Of a stretch of 64,000 nucleotides of DNA, positions 1-8,071 are shown in pieces. Numbering within the stretch: the first letter of the stretch is position 1; each line of letters begins with the position of its first letter. Source of the DNA: Rhodoferax koreense. GTDB taxonomy: Bacteria > Pseudomonadota > Gammaproteobacteria > Burkholderiales > Burkholderiaceae_C. Location: assembly GCF_001955695.1 (NCBI RefSeq), contig NZ_CP019236.1, positions 4,216,001 to 4,280,000 on the forward strand. Direction: 5' to 3'. The translations under genes and the position numbers were made by a program. The notes under the pieces are model-generated. The model saw only the letters and a program-made list of their open reading frames with translations, made no database searches and was not told where the DNA came from.

Positions 1-1
1 C

Positions 2-271
2 GTGGCCGGCACCATCATCGCGCTCGATCCCGACATCCCGCCGCAGCACCAGCGCCTGCGTTTCACCGCCGCCGGGCCGGACCAGCGCTGGCGCCTGGAT
101 GGTAAGCCGCTGGCACGTGGCGCGGAGCTGCGCTGGCTGCCCTGGCCCGGCCGGCACACGTTGCAACTGATGGACGCCCGCGGCGCGCTGCTCGACGAAA
201 TCCGGTTCGAGGTGCGCGGCGCGGGCTTGGCTACCGGCGCGCGGCCGGCGGACGTGCGCGCAGCCCGTTGA
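2..271 (+). CDS. pbpC: Penicillin-binding protein 1C, C-terminal fragment (5' end outside window)
   Basis: Only the last 89 codons are present; the gene enters from the left edge. The fragment matches the C-terminal domain found in PbpC-type bifunctional transglycosylase/transpeptidases: a 'ALDPDIPP' entry motif, a 'WRLDG' strand, 'WLPWPGRHTLQL' and a terminal 'FEVRGAG'. The catalytic domains would lie upstream and cannot be checked. In this family the protein is anchored in the inner membrane and acts on peptidoglycan in the periplasm. A GTG at the very edge is not taken as the start. The stop is a TGA. Identification rests on the tail domain alone, so a close relative such as another class A PBP with the same tail is possible. 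Confidence 0.8.
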   Translation: MAGTIIALDPDIPPQHQRLRFTAAGPDQRWRLDGKPLARGAELRWLPWPGRHTLQLMDARGALLDEIRFEVRGAGLATGARPADVRAAR

Positions 272-287
272 TGCTGCTCAGGACCAC

Positions 288-887
288 TCACCAGACCTTG
301 TAGACCCGCCCGGTCTGGACGCCTTCCACGCTGCGCACGTAGGCCAGCGCCACCCGGCTGGCGGGCACGGCCTCGAAGCCCGGGAAAAACGGGCCGTACA
401 CGCCCATCGATTCCTGCAGCACGTTGGGGCTGACCACGTTGATGCGGATGCCACGCGCCAGCTCCACAGCCGCGCCGCGCACGAAGCCGTCGAGCGCCGC
501 GTTCACCGCGCTCGCGTTGGCGCCGCTGGCGATCGGCTCCTCGGCCACGATGCCGCTGGTCAAGGTGATCGAGCCGCCGTCGTTGAGGAAATGCTGGCCA
601 GTGAGCGCCAGGTCCACCTGGCCGAGCAGCTTGTCCTGCAACCCGACGTTGAACTGCGCCGCCGTCATGGTGGACAGCGGGCCGAAATGCAGGCCGCCCG
701 CCGTGGAGACGATCGCGTCCACACGGCCGACCCGTTCGAAGAGCGCCTGCACGCTGTCGTGGCGAGTGATGTCCACGGGAAAGCCGGCGCTGCTGCGGCT
801 GGCGGCAACGATGTCGTGGCGCGGGGAAAGGGCGCCGATGACGGCCTGGCCGATGGTGCCGGTGGCGCCGATGATGAGAATCTTCAT
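288..887 (-). CDS. Short-chain dehydrogenase/reductase, 199 aa
   Basis: A short NAD(P)-dependent SDR. The N-terminus 'MKILIIGATGTIG' carries the GxxGxxG cofactor loop, and 'STAGG' sits where the classical NNAG motif would be. 'LTSG' gives the Ser strand, and later 'INVVSPNV' matches the usual segment after the active site. The usual YxxxK pair is not clear ('ANASAVNAAL' occupies that place), which is common in the short SDR group that sits beside LysR regulators. The start at 887 was preferred over longer in-frame extensions because it opens directly into the Rossmann fold and has AAGGAC upstream. It is divergent from the LysR gene beginning at 1006, which probably controls it. Substrate unknown. 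Confidence 0.85.
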   Translation of the reverse strand: MKILIIGATGTIGQAVIGALSPRHDIVAASRSSAGFPVDITRHDSVQALFERVGRVDAIVSTAGGLHFGPLSTMTAAQFNVGLQDKLLGQVDLALTGQHFLNDGGSITLTSGIVAEEPIASGANASAVNAALDGFVRGAAVELARGIRINVVSPNVLQESMGVYGPFFPGFEAVPASRVALAYVRSVEGVQTGRVYKVW

Positions 888-1005
888 GGTGTGTCCTTGA
901 GGTTGAAGGCAAGCCGTTGGCTTGGGTGAAGATATTGTCGGAATAACCGATGCATGGATAAAGCCCGTATCATTTCCATCATTCATAACCAATGGTTTTC
1001 AATCG

Positions 1006-1887
1006 ATGGACAGTTTGCTGAGCATGGAAGTGTTCGTCGCAGTCGTCGACAAGGGCAGCCTCACAGCGGCGGCCGAAGCCTTTGCGCTTTCGCAGCCGAT
1101 GGTCGGTAAACACATCCGCCATCTGGAGCAGCGCGTGGGTGCGCGGCTCCTGGTGCGGACGACGCGGCGGCAAAGCCTCACGGAAATCGGCCAGCTCTAT
1201 TACGCGCAGTGCCGCCAGATTTTGGAACAGGTGCGGCAGGCCGAAGCCGGCACCGACGCGCTGCGCCTGGCGCCGCGCGGCAAGCTGCGCATCAACGCAC
1301 CCGTGTCTTTCGGCAGCGTGATGCTGACCCCGGCGCTCACCGAATTCCTCACGCTTTATCCCGAGGTGCAGGCCGAGCTCACGCTGAACGACCGCGTGAT
1401 CGACCTGGTCGACGAAGGCTACGACGTGGCGGTGCGCGTCGGCACGCTGGCCGATTCGGGGCTGGTGGCGCGGGTCCTTCGGCCTTACCGCATGCAAATC
1501 TGCGCCTCGCCCGAATACCTGGCCCGCCGCGGCACGCCAAAGGCCCCGACCGAATTGCTGGATCACGAATGCCTGGGCTTTGCGCACTGGCCGAAAAGCG
1601 GCGGCTGGCTGCTCGACCGCGACGACCAGCTGGTCAAGTCGTTGCCGGCGAGCCGCCTGCTGTCGAACAACGGCCAGGCGCTGCGCGTGGCGGCCCTGCA
1701 TGGTTTCGGCATCGTGATGCAGCCTTCGGTGCTGCTGGCCGAGGACGTGGCCGCCGGCCGCCTGGTGCCGCTGCTGGCCGAGCACCTGCCCGCACCGATG
1801 CCCATGCATCTCGTCTATCCGCGCGACCGCGTGCCGGTGCCCAAGCTGAGCCGCTTCATCGACTTCATGCTCGCGCGTTTCGGCTGA
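1006..1887 (+). CDS. LysR family transcriptional regulator, 293 aa
   Basis: A typical LysR protein. The N-terminal winged helix-turn-helix covers about residues 1-60 ('MEVFVAVVDKGSLTAAAEAF', then 'LSQPMVGKHIRHLEQRVG', then 'LLVRTTRRQSLTEIG'). A periplasmic-binding-like effector domain follows to the end, with 'GKLRINAPVSFG' and 'YDVAVRVG'. The start at 1006 gives the standard length; an in-frame extension to 922 would add 28 residues with no domain role. The gene is divergent from the SDR gene at 887, so the 118-bp gap is the expected operator region. LysR proteins of this subgroup usually regulate the neighbouring gene and themselves; the inducer cannot be read from sequence. Confidence 0.9.
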   Translation: MDSLLSMEVFVAVVDKGSLTAAAEAFALSQPMVGKHIRHLEQRVGARLLVRTTRRQSLTEIGQLYYAQCRQILEQVRQAEAGTDALRLAPRGKLRINAPVSFGSVMLTPALTEFLTLYPEVQAELTLNDRVIDLVDEGYDVAVRVGTLADSGLVARVLRPYRMQICASPEYLARRGTPKAPTELLDHECLGFAHWPKSGGWLLDRDDQLVKSLPASRLLSNNGQALRVAALHGFGIVMQPSVLLAEDVAAGRLVPLLAEHLPAPMPMHLVYPRDRVPVPKLSRFIDFMLARFG

Positions 1888-1987
1888 AAGTAATTCCGCG
1901 CGGCCTCAAATTTATTCAAACCGGCGCGGTGTGCAATTGGTTAGCATCCCCGCAGTTCCCCAGCCCAGAAGTTCCAGGAGACCGCCC

Positions 1988-3133
1988 GTGCCCGTGATCA
2001 CCAACATCGAAGACCTGCGCATCCTCGCCAAGAAACGCGTGCCGCGCATGTTCTACGACTACGCCGATTCCGGCTCGTGGACGGAGAGCACCTACCGCGC
2101 CAACACCTCGGACTTCCAGAGGATCAAGCTGCGCCAGCGCGTGGCGGTGAACATGGAGAACCGCAGCACGGCCACCAGGATGGTGGGGGTGGACGTGAAG
2201 ATGCCGGTGTGCATCGCCCCGGTGGGCTTGACCGGCATGCAGCACGCCGACGGCGAGATCCACGCCGCGCGCGCGGCCGAGAAGTTCGGCATTCCGTTCA
2301 CGCTGTCGACCATGAGCATCTGCTCGATCGAGGACGTCGCCGAAAACACCAGCGCGCCTTTCTGGTTCCAGCTCTACATGATGCGCGACCGCGAAGCCAT
2401 GGTGCGCATGATCGACCGCTGCAAGGCCGCGAAATGCAGCGCCCTGGTGCTCACGCTGGACCTGCAGGTCATCGGCCAACGCCACAAGGACCTGAAGAAC
2501 AAGATGCGCGCCTCGGTCGTTCCGACGCTGGGCAACGCGTTGAACATGCTGAGCAAGCCCCGCTGGTGCCTGGGCATGATGGGCACCAAGCGCCATACCT
2601 TTCGCAACCTGGTCGGCCACGTCAAGGGCGTCAGCGACATGGCCTCGCTGTCCGCCTGGACCAACGAGCAATTCGACCCGCGCCTGAACTGGAACGATGT
2701 GGCCTGGGTGAAGGAACAATGGGGCGGCAAGCTCATCCTCAAGGGCATCATGGACGTGGAAGACGCCGAGCTCGCGGCCCGCAGCGGCGCGGATGCCATC
2801 GTGGTCAGCAACCACGGCGGACGCCAGCTCGATGGTGCGCCGTCCAGCATCAGCGCCCTGCCCGCCATCGTGGCCGCGGTGGGCGACCGGATCGAGGTCT
2901 GGATGGACGGCGGCATTCGCAGCGGTCAGGACGTGCTCAAGGCCTGGGCTCTGGGCGCCCGGGGCACGATGATCGGCCGCGCGATGGCCTACGGCCTGGG
3001 CGCCATGGGCGAAGCCGGGGTCACCAGGGCCCTGCAGATCCTGCACAAGGAGCTCGACGTGACGATGGCCTTCTGCGGCCACACCCAGATCGGACAGGTC
3101 GACCGCCGCATTCTGTTGCCAGGGAGCTACTGA
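1988..3133 (+). CDS. lldD: FMN-dependent alpha-hydroxy-acid dehydrogenase (L-lactate dehydrogenase type), 381 aa
   Basis: Family of TIM-barrel flavoenzymes that oxidise L-2-hydroxy acids such as lactate to 2-oxo acids and pass electrons to the respiratory chain or O2. Visible hallmarks are 'FYDYADSGSWTE' near the N-terminus, 'PVCIAPVGLTGM' on the first barrel strand, 'FWFQLYMMRD', 'LILKGIMDVEDA' and the active-site stretch 'SNHGGRQLDGAPS' with the catalytic His, followed by 'MDGGIRSGQDVLKA' for phosphate binding of FMN. The GTG at 1988 was chosen because AGGAG lies 7 bases upstream; an upstream in-frame GTG at 1931 lacks a ribosome site. A second paralogue occurs at 12484. Substrate preference (lactate, glycolate, mandelate) is not certain. 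Confidence 0.85.
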   Translation: MPVITNIEDLRILAKKRVPRMFYDYADSGSWTESTYRANTSDFQRIKLRQRVAVNMENRSTATRMVGVDVKMPVCIAPVGLTGMQHADGEIHAARAAEKFGIPFTLSTMSICSIEDVAENTSAPFWFQLYMMRDREAMVRMIDRCKAAKCSALVLTLDLQVIGQRHKDLKNKMRASVVPTLGNALNMLSKPRWCLGMMGTKRHTFRNLVGHVKGVSDMASLSAWTNEQFDPRLNWNDVAWVKEQWGGKLILKGIMDVEDAELAARSGADAIVVSNHGGRQLDGAPSSISALPAIVAAVGDRIEVWMDGGIRSGQDVLKAWALGARGTMIGRAMAYGLGAMGEAGVTRALQILHKELDVTMAFCGHTQIGQVDRRILLPGSY

Positions 3134-3245
3134 ATCGATTCGACGCATTCCCGCACGTCACAAACCAACGTCCATGTCGCGTCTGGCGGCATAATCGTTA
3201 CGGGGCGTAAAGCCCGTTTCGTTGTTACACAAAAAGGTTGCCGTC

Positions 3246-4178
3246 ATGGGTGCAGAGAAGTTCAGGTTGGTCACGCGCAGTGACTTCGATGGTCTGGTTT
3301 GCGCGGTGCTGCTCAACGAGCTGGACATCATCGACGACATCAAGTTCGTCCATCCCAAGGACATGCAGGATGGCAAGATCGAGATCACCGAGCGCGACAT
3401 CACCACCAACCTGCCCTACGTGGCCGGGGCGCACCTGGCGTTCGACCACCACCTCTCGGAAACCCTGCGCAACCGCAGCGGCCTGACCAACCATGTGATC
3501 GACGCGAACGCCCCTTCGGCGGCGCGCGTGGTCTACGACTACTACGGCGGCGCCAAGGCCTTTCCCAACATCACGACCGAGATGATGGAAGCGGTGGACA
3601 AGGCCGATTCCGCACAGTACGTGCGCGAGGAAATCCTGGACCCCACCGGCTGGACGCTGCTGAACTACCTGATGGACGCGCGCACCGGGCTGGGCCGTTT
3701 CCGCGAGTTCCGCATCAGCAACTATGCGCTGATGATGGACCTCATCAAATACTGCCGCAACCACGGCATCGACGACATCCTGGCCCTGCCCGACGTGCGG
3801 GAGCGCGTCGAGATCTACATGGCGCATGCCGAAAAGGCCAAGGCCCAGATCCAGCGCTGCGCCACCGTGCACAACCGCCTGCTGGTGCTGGACCTGCGCA
3901 ACGAGGAAACCATCTGGGCGACGAACCGCTTCATGGTCTATGCGCTGTTCCCGCAGGTGAAGATCTCCATCCACGTGATGTGGGGCATGCAGAAGAAGAA
4001 CACCGTGTTCGCCACCGGCAAGTCCATCCTCGACCGCAGCAGCAAGACCAACGTGGGCGAGCTGATGCTGCAATACGGCGGCGGTGGCCACCATGCGGCC
4101 GGCACCTGCCAGGTGGAGAACGACCAGGCCAACACCGTGCTGCGCGAGTTGATCGCCAAGATCAACATGGACGGCTGA
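3246..4178 (+). CDS. DHH/DHHA1-family phosphoesterase, 310 aa
   Basis: The protein belongs to the DHH superfamily, which includes RecJ, exopolyphosphatases and nanoRNA/cyclic dinucleotide phosphodiesterases. Motif I is 'RSDFDGLVCA', an atypical form of D-x-D-G-x; the DHH motif is seen in 'FDHHLSE' near residue 73; and the C-terminal DHHA1 motif is 'YGGGGHHAAGT'. These are the metal and phosphate-binding elements. No membrane segment or signal is present, so it is cytoplasmic. ATG 3246 is preceded by AAGG at a suitable distance and removes a leaderless TTG extension. It stands alone, followed by a strong terminator hairpin. It is often annotated as exopolyphosphatase-like, but the true substrate is not known. 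Confidence 0.8.
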   Translation: MGAEKFRLVTRSDFDGLVCAVLLNELDIIDDIKFVHPKDMQDGKIEITERDITTNLPYVAGAHLAFDHHLSETLRNRSGLTNHVIDANAPSAARVVYDYYGGAKAFPNITTEMMEAVDKADSAQYVREEILDPTGWTLLNYLMDARTGLGRFREFRISNYALMMDLIKYCRNHGIDDILALPDVRERVEIYMAHAEKAKAQIQRCATVHNRLLVLDLRNEETIWATNRFMVYALFPQVKISIHVMWGMQKKNTVFATGKSILDRSSKTNVGELMLQYGGGGHHAAGTCQVENDQANTVLRELIAKINMDG

Positions 4179-4198
4179 GCCGTTTCGAATCGATTGCG

Positions 4199-4220
4199 AA
4201 GGCGCCTGCGGGCGCCTTTT
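4199..4220 (+). terminator. Rho-independent terminator after DHH gene
   Basis: Eight-base stem AAGGCGCC / GGCGCCTT with a TGCG tetraloop followed by Ts, 20 bases after the stop codon of the phosphoesterase gene. Confidence 0.8.
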
Positions 4221-4288
4221 GCTTTGCATGACCGACTCGGCAGGTTGCGAGATGATGGCAATCAAGAATGAATCTCATTTGGTCTTAG

Positions 4289-4307
4289 AATGCGAATCGC
4301 TTTCATC
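4289..4307 (+). promoter_or_regulatory. Fur-box-like palindrome upstream of the imelysin operon
   Basis: The 19-base segment starting AATGCGAATCG and ending CTTTCATC resembles the proteobacterial Fur box (AATG.GAAT..TT.CATT form). It lies 48 bases upstream of the imelysin start codon. The 11-base core AATGCGAATCG reappears exactly, in inverted orientation, in the gap before the TonB-dependent receptor gene (9240-9250). Iron repression of the operon is inferred from this and from gene content. Confidence 0.6.
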
Positions 4308-4354
4308 CGCGGCCGTGCCGCGCATCCAATTCGTCGATCTCGAGGGGGTATTCC

Positions 4355-5545
4355 ATGAAGTCTCTGCTGCTCAGCGCCGCGATCCTGGCCGCCTTCGGCG
4401 CCATCGCCCAACCCGCCACCACCGCCGCGCCACCCTCGGCCACGCAAGCGGCCACGACCGCCCCGCTGGTTGCCGCGCACTACGCGAACCTGGTCCATGC
4501 CAATTACGAGGACACCCTGAACAGCGCCAAGGCCATGCAGACCAGCATCGACGCCTTCATCGCCAGCCCGAGTGCCGAAGGCCTGGCCAAGGCCCGCAAG
4601 GCCTGGATCGACGCGCGCGAGTTCTACGGCCAGACCGAGGCCTTCCGCTTCTACGCCGGCCCGATCGACGACAAGAACGGCCCCGAAGGCCGCATCAACG
4701 CCTGGCCGATGGACGAAGCCTATGTGGACGGCGTGAAGGGCAAGCCCAATGCCGGCATCGTCAACAACCCAAAGGTCAAGATCACCAAGAAAGGCCTGGC
4801 CGCGCTGAACGAGCGCAACGGCGAGGAAAACATCGCCACCGGCTGGCACGCCATCGAGTTCCTGCTGTGGGGCCAGGACCTGAGCGAAACCGGCCCTGGT
4901 GACCGATCCTTCGAGGATTTCGTCGATGGCAAGGCCCCCAACGCCAACCGCCGCCGCGAATACCTGAAGGTCGTCACCGAACTGCTCGTCGACGACCTCG
5001 GCACCCTGGTCAAGGCCTGGGCGCCCGGCGCGAAGAACTACCGGGCTCGCTTCGAGAAATCGGGCACCGACGCCGTGCGGCGCATGCTGGTGGGCGTGGG
5101 CTCGCTGTCGCGTGGTGAACTGGCCGGCGAACGCATCGAGGTCGCCCTCGCATCGCAGAACCAGGAGGACGAACACTCCTGCTTCTCCGACAACACGCAC
5201 CGCGACATCGTGAACAACGCCCGAGGCATCGAAAACGTCTGGCTCGGTACTTACAAGCGTGCCGACGGCACGGTGCTCGCTGGCCCTTCGCTGCGCGACC
5301 TGGTGGCCGCGAAGGATGCGGCCACGGCCGAGCGCGCCACCGCCCACGTCGCCGCCAGCGTGAAGGCGGCCGAAGCCATCCAGCCGCCGTTCGACCGCGA
5401 GATCGTCGGCGGCCCGGACGCACCCGGCCGCAAACGCGTGCAGGCGGTAGCCGATGCGCTGAAGCTGCAAAGCAACGACTTCGTGGCCGCGGCCAAGGCG
5501 GTGGGCATCACCAAGCTCACGCTGGTCGATCCGGCCAAGGAATGA
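4355..5545 (+). CDS. Imelysin-family (peptidase M75-like) iron-regulated protein, 396 aa
   Basis: The first gene of a four-gene operon. It has a Sec signal peptide ('MKSLLLSAAILAAFGAIAQ') and then an imelysin fold. The GxHxxE motif is intact: G163-W-H165-A-I-E168 in 'GWHAIEFLLWG'. A repeat-like second half contains 'RMLVGVGSLSRGELAGERIEVA' and 'DEHSCFSDNTHRDI', typical of the IrpA/IcmP group. Proteins of this family are periplasmic or outer-membrane-associated, induced by iron starvation, and resemble the M75 domain of EfeO; a proteolytic role is unproven. It is followed by the di-heme oxidoreductase gene with an ATGA overlap (start 5542, stop 5543-5545), so the two are translationally coupled. 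Confidence 0.9.
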   Translation: MKSLLLSAAILAAFGAIAQPATTAAPPSATQAATTAPLVAAHYANLVHANYEDTLNSAKAMQTSIDAFIASPSAEGLAKARKAWIDAREFYGQTEAFRFYAGPIDDKNGPEGRINAWPMDEAYVDGVKGKPNAGIVNNPKVKITKKGLAALNERNGEENIATGWHAIEFLLWGQDLSETGPGDRSFEDFVDGKAPNANRRREYLKVVTELLVDDLGTLVKAWAPGAKNYRARFEKSGTDAVRRMLVGVGSLSRGELAGERIEVALASQNQEDEHSCFSDNTHRDIVNNARGIENVWLGTYKRADGTVLAGPSLRDLVAAKDAATAERATAHVAASVKAAEAIQPPFDREIVGGPDAPGRKRVQAVADALKLQSNDFVAAAKAVGITKLTLVDPAKE

Positions 5546-7026
5546 AGCCGCACGGTAGCCGCTGGAAGGTCGCCGCAGCCGCCGTGGCCTGCAGCGGCGC
5601 CTGGCTGGCCTGGGCCGCCGCGTCGACCATCGACGCCGCCGAAGAAAAAGCCGGCGGCGACACCACGGTCTTCGAAGTCGGCCGCAATGCCTTCTCGTTC
5701 CCCGTGGCCAACCTCGACGAGGCCGGCCGCACCACGTTCGCCATCGGCAATTCCTTCTTCCGGCGCAACTGGGTGGAGGCGCCCTCCTCCACCACCGCGC
5801 GTGACGGGCTGGGTCCGCATTTCCTCGCGCGTTCGTGCGGCGGCTGCCATGTGCAGGACGGCCGCGGCGCACCACCCAACACGTTCAGGAACGGCCTGGC
5901 CACGGAGCAGCCGATCGCGCTGCTGTTCCGCCTTTCGGTCATGGGCGCGGACGGCAAGCCGCAACCCGAGCCGACCTACGGCCACCAGTTCACCGTGGCC
6001 GCGGCGCAGGGTGTGAAAGCCGAAGGCAAGGTCCGCATCCAATACACCGAAGTGCCCGGCAAGTTCGCCGACGGTACGCGCTACAGCCTGCGCAGGCCGG
6101 CCTACAGCTTCACCAGCCTGGGCTACGGACCGATGGCCCCGAAGACCCTGGTCAGCCCGCGCATCGCGCCGCAGATGATCGGCATGGGCCTGCTCGAGGC
6201 CATCACCGAACAGGACATCGTGCAGAACGCCCGGGACCAGGCCGCGCGCAGCGATGCCATCCGCGGCATGCCGAACCGGGTGTTCGACGTCTACGCCAAC
6301 CGCGAGGTCATCGGCCGCTTCGGCTGGAAGGCCAACGCCGGCAGCGTGGCGCACCAGACAGCCTCGGCCTTCAACGGCGACATCGGCATCACGTCGGCGC
6401 ATTTCCCGCTCGAGGAATGCATGCCCAGGCAGACCGACTGCGCGGTAGCGCCACGCGGCACCAGCGCCGTGCTTGCCGCACCGGCCGCAGTGGCCTCGGC
6501 CGCCACCGCGGAACGCGCCGGCACGGCGCCGAAAGGCACATCGGTCGAGATCGACGACGCCACGCTCGAAAAAGTCATCGCCTACACCGCGACGCTGGCC
6601 GTGCCCGCGCGGCGTAACTTCGACGGCGTGGACGTGCGCCGGGGCCAGGCCTTGTTCAACCAGGCGCAGTGCGCGGTCTGCCACCGGCCGTCCTACACCA
6701 CGGGCGAGTCGCCGTTTCCCTCGCTGAGCAGACAGAAGATCTATCCTTACACCGACCTGCTGTTGCACGACATGGGCTCGGGCCTCGCCGATGGCCGACC
6801 CGACGAGTTGGCCAACGGCCGGCAATGGCGCACGCCGCCACTGTGGGGCATCGGCCTGGTGCCCGATGTGAACGACCACAGCTTCCTGCTGCACGATGGC
6901 CGCGCGCGCAACACACTCGAAGCCATCCTGTGGCATGGCGGCGAGGCCGAGGCTTCGCGTCAGCAGGTGTTGAAAATGAAACGCGAGGAACGCGATGCGC
7001 TGGTCAAGTTCGTCAATTCGTTGTGA
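5542..7026 (+). CDS. Di-heme oxidoreductase (DUF1111, thiol-oxidoreductase-like), 494 aa
   Basis: A secreted c-type cytochrome with an N-terminal signal segment (about residues 8-27) and two heme-attachment CxxCH motifs: C99-G-G-C102-H103 and C377-A-V-C380-H381. The intervening sequence ('GLGPHFLARSCGGCHVQDG', 'LLHDMGSGLADG', 'FLLHDGRARNTLEAILWHGG') is characteristic of the DHOR/DUF1111 family, distantly related to di-heme peroxidases. It is sandwiched between two imelysin genes, an arrangement that I recall from iron-responsive operons in Pseudomonas. A redox step on iron (for example keeping it ferrous or ferric at the cell surface) is a reasonable inference, but no activity is established here. 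Maturation would need the Ccm system, not present in this window. Confidence 0.88.
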   Translation: MKPHGSRWKVAAAAVACSGAWLAWAAASTIDAAEEKAGGDTTVFEVGRNAFSFPVANLDEAGRTTFAIGNSFFRRNWVEAPSSTTARDGLGPHFLARSCGGCHVQDGRGAPPNTFRNGLATEQPIALLFRLSVMGADGKPQPEPTYGHQFTVAAAQGVKAEGKVRIQYTEVPGKFADGTRYSLRRPAYSFTSLGYGPMAPKTLVSPRIAPQMIGMGLLEAITEQDIVQNARDQAARSDAIRGMPNRVFDVYANREVIGRFGWKANAGSVAHQTASAFNGDIGITSAHFPLEECMPRQTDCAVAPRGTSAVLAAPAAVASAATAERAGTAPKGTSVEIDDATLEKVIAYTATLAVPARRNFDGVDVRRGQALFNQAQCAVCHRPSYTTGESPFPSLSRQKIYPYTDLLLHDMGSGLADGRPDELANGRQWRTPPLWGIGLVPDVNDHSFLLHDGRARNTLEAILWHGGEAEASRQQVLKMKREERDALVKFVNSL

Positions 7027-7039
7027 ATCGGTCTCTTCG

Positions 7040-8071
7040 ATGAACGCCACCACGCTGTCACGTCGGCAATGGCTTGCACTGGCCGTTGGCGTCTCTGCCA
7101 TGGCCGGCTCGCCCCTCCGGGCGCAAAGCCGCCGCCAACGGAACCAGCGCGTGGCCTGGCCTTTCGTCTACCCGGCCGACTTCGTGCGCAACGCGCTGCA
7201 GGCGCACTTCTTACCGGCGGCCGAGGCCTTCGCCGCATCCAGCGCGGCGCTGAGCGACCAGTTGGCGCCAGGCTGCGCGCCACTCCCGGCTGCTCGCGAG
7301 CGCTGGCGCGCGGCACTTCTGGCCTGGGAACGCCTGGCCGCCGTGGCCGTGGGGCCGTTGATCGAGCGACGCTCCGCCCGCACTGTGGACTTCTGGCCCA
7401 CGCGGGCGGCCATGGTGGACGCCGCCGTGGCCGCCGCCCCCGCCGACCTCACCGCGCTGGAGCGCATTGGCGCGCCGGCCAAGGGGTTGCCTGCGATCGA
7501 ATACCTGCTTTGGCAGACACAACCCGACGCCGCGCAGTGCAGCTACGCCGCCCTGCTGGCGCAGGAGTGTGCGGCCGAGGCGAAGGCCATCCTGGCCGCT
7601 TTCCATGACATGGCCCGGCGCGAATGGACCACCGACACGGCGCTGCCTGTGCTGCAGGACTGGATCGGCCAGGCCGTGGGTGGACTCGAGCAATTGCGCT
7701 GGAAGAGGATCGGCAAACCGGCGCGCGGTGGGCGCAAGACCGACTGGCCTCGCTTTGCCAGCGGCACCACGCGCGCGAGCTGGCAGGCGACCTGGAACGG
7801 CCTGGAAGACTTTGTGCGCGGCCCGGAGAACAACGAGGCCTTCACCGGCGTGACCGGCCTGCTGCGCGGTCGAGGCGACATCGACATCGGCGATGAACTG
7901 GAGGCTTCGGCCGAACGAACCCATGCCAGCGTTTTTGCGGCGGATCCGGCCAAGCCAGCCAGCATCTCCTCGGCGCAAAAAGCCGTGGCGCAGACCAAGT
8001 CCGTGCTCGAAGACAAGGCCGCCGCCGCGATGCAGATCATGGTCGGATTCTCGGACGCCGATGGCGATTGA
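7040..8071 (+). CDS. Second imelysin-family protein, 343 aa
   Basis: The third gene of the operon, 13 bases after the di-heme gene. The N-terminus 'LSRRQWLALAVGVSAMAGSPLRAQ' is a signal with a twin-Arg-like start. The imelysin motif is degenerate: G149-L-P-A-I-E154-Y, where the His of GxHxxE is replaced by Pro. This G-L-P-A-[LI]-E-Y form is a recognised variant of the family, so this member may bind or handle iron differently from the first. ATG 7040 was chosen as the start because it leads straight into the signal peptide. Its stop overlaps the next gene by 11 bases. The two imelysins are too different to be a recent duplication. Confidence 0.85.
   Translation: MNATTLSRRQWLALAVGVSAMAGSPLRAQSRRQRNQRVAWPFVYPADFVRNALQAHFLPAAEAFAASSAALSDQLAPGCAPLPAARERWRAALLAWERLAAVAVGPLIERRSARTVDFWPTRAAMVDAAVAAAPADLTALERIGAPAKGLPAIEYLLWQTQPDAAQCSYAALLAQECAAEAKAILAAFHDMARREWTTDTALPVLQDWIGQAVGGLEQLRWKRIGKPARGGRKTDWPRFASGTTRASWQATWNGLEDFVRGPENNEAFTGVTGLLRGRGDIDIGDELEASAERTHASVFAADPAKPASISSAQKAVAQTKSVLEDKAAAAMQIMVGFSDADGD

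Noticed and set aside
1931..1987. In-frame GTG extension of the lactate dehydrogenase gene
   Set aside because: No ribosome site; the downstream GTG at 1988 has AGGAG at 7 bases and matches the family N-terminus.
4185..4200. A TTCGAATC sequence that resembles a tRNA T-loop
   Set aside because: No acceptor stem, anticodon arm or CCA end surrounds it; it is part of the gap before a terminator.
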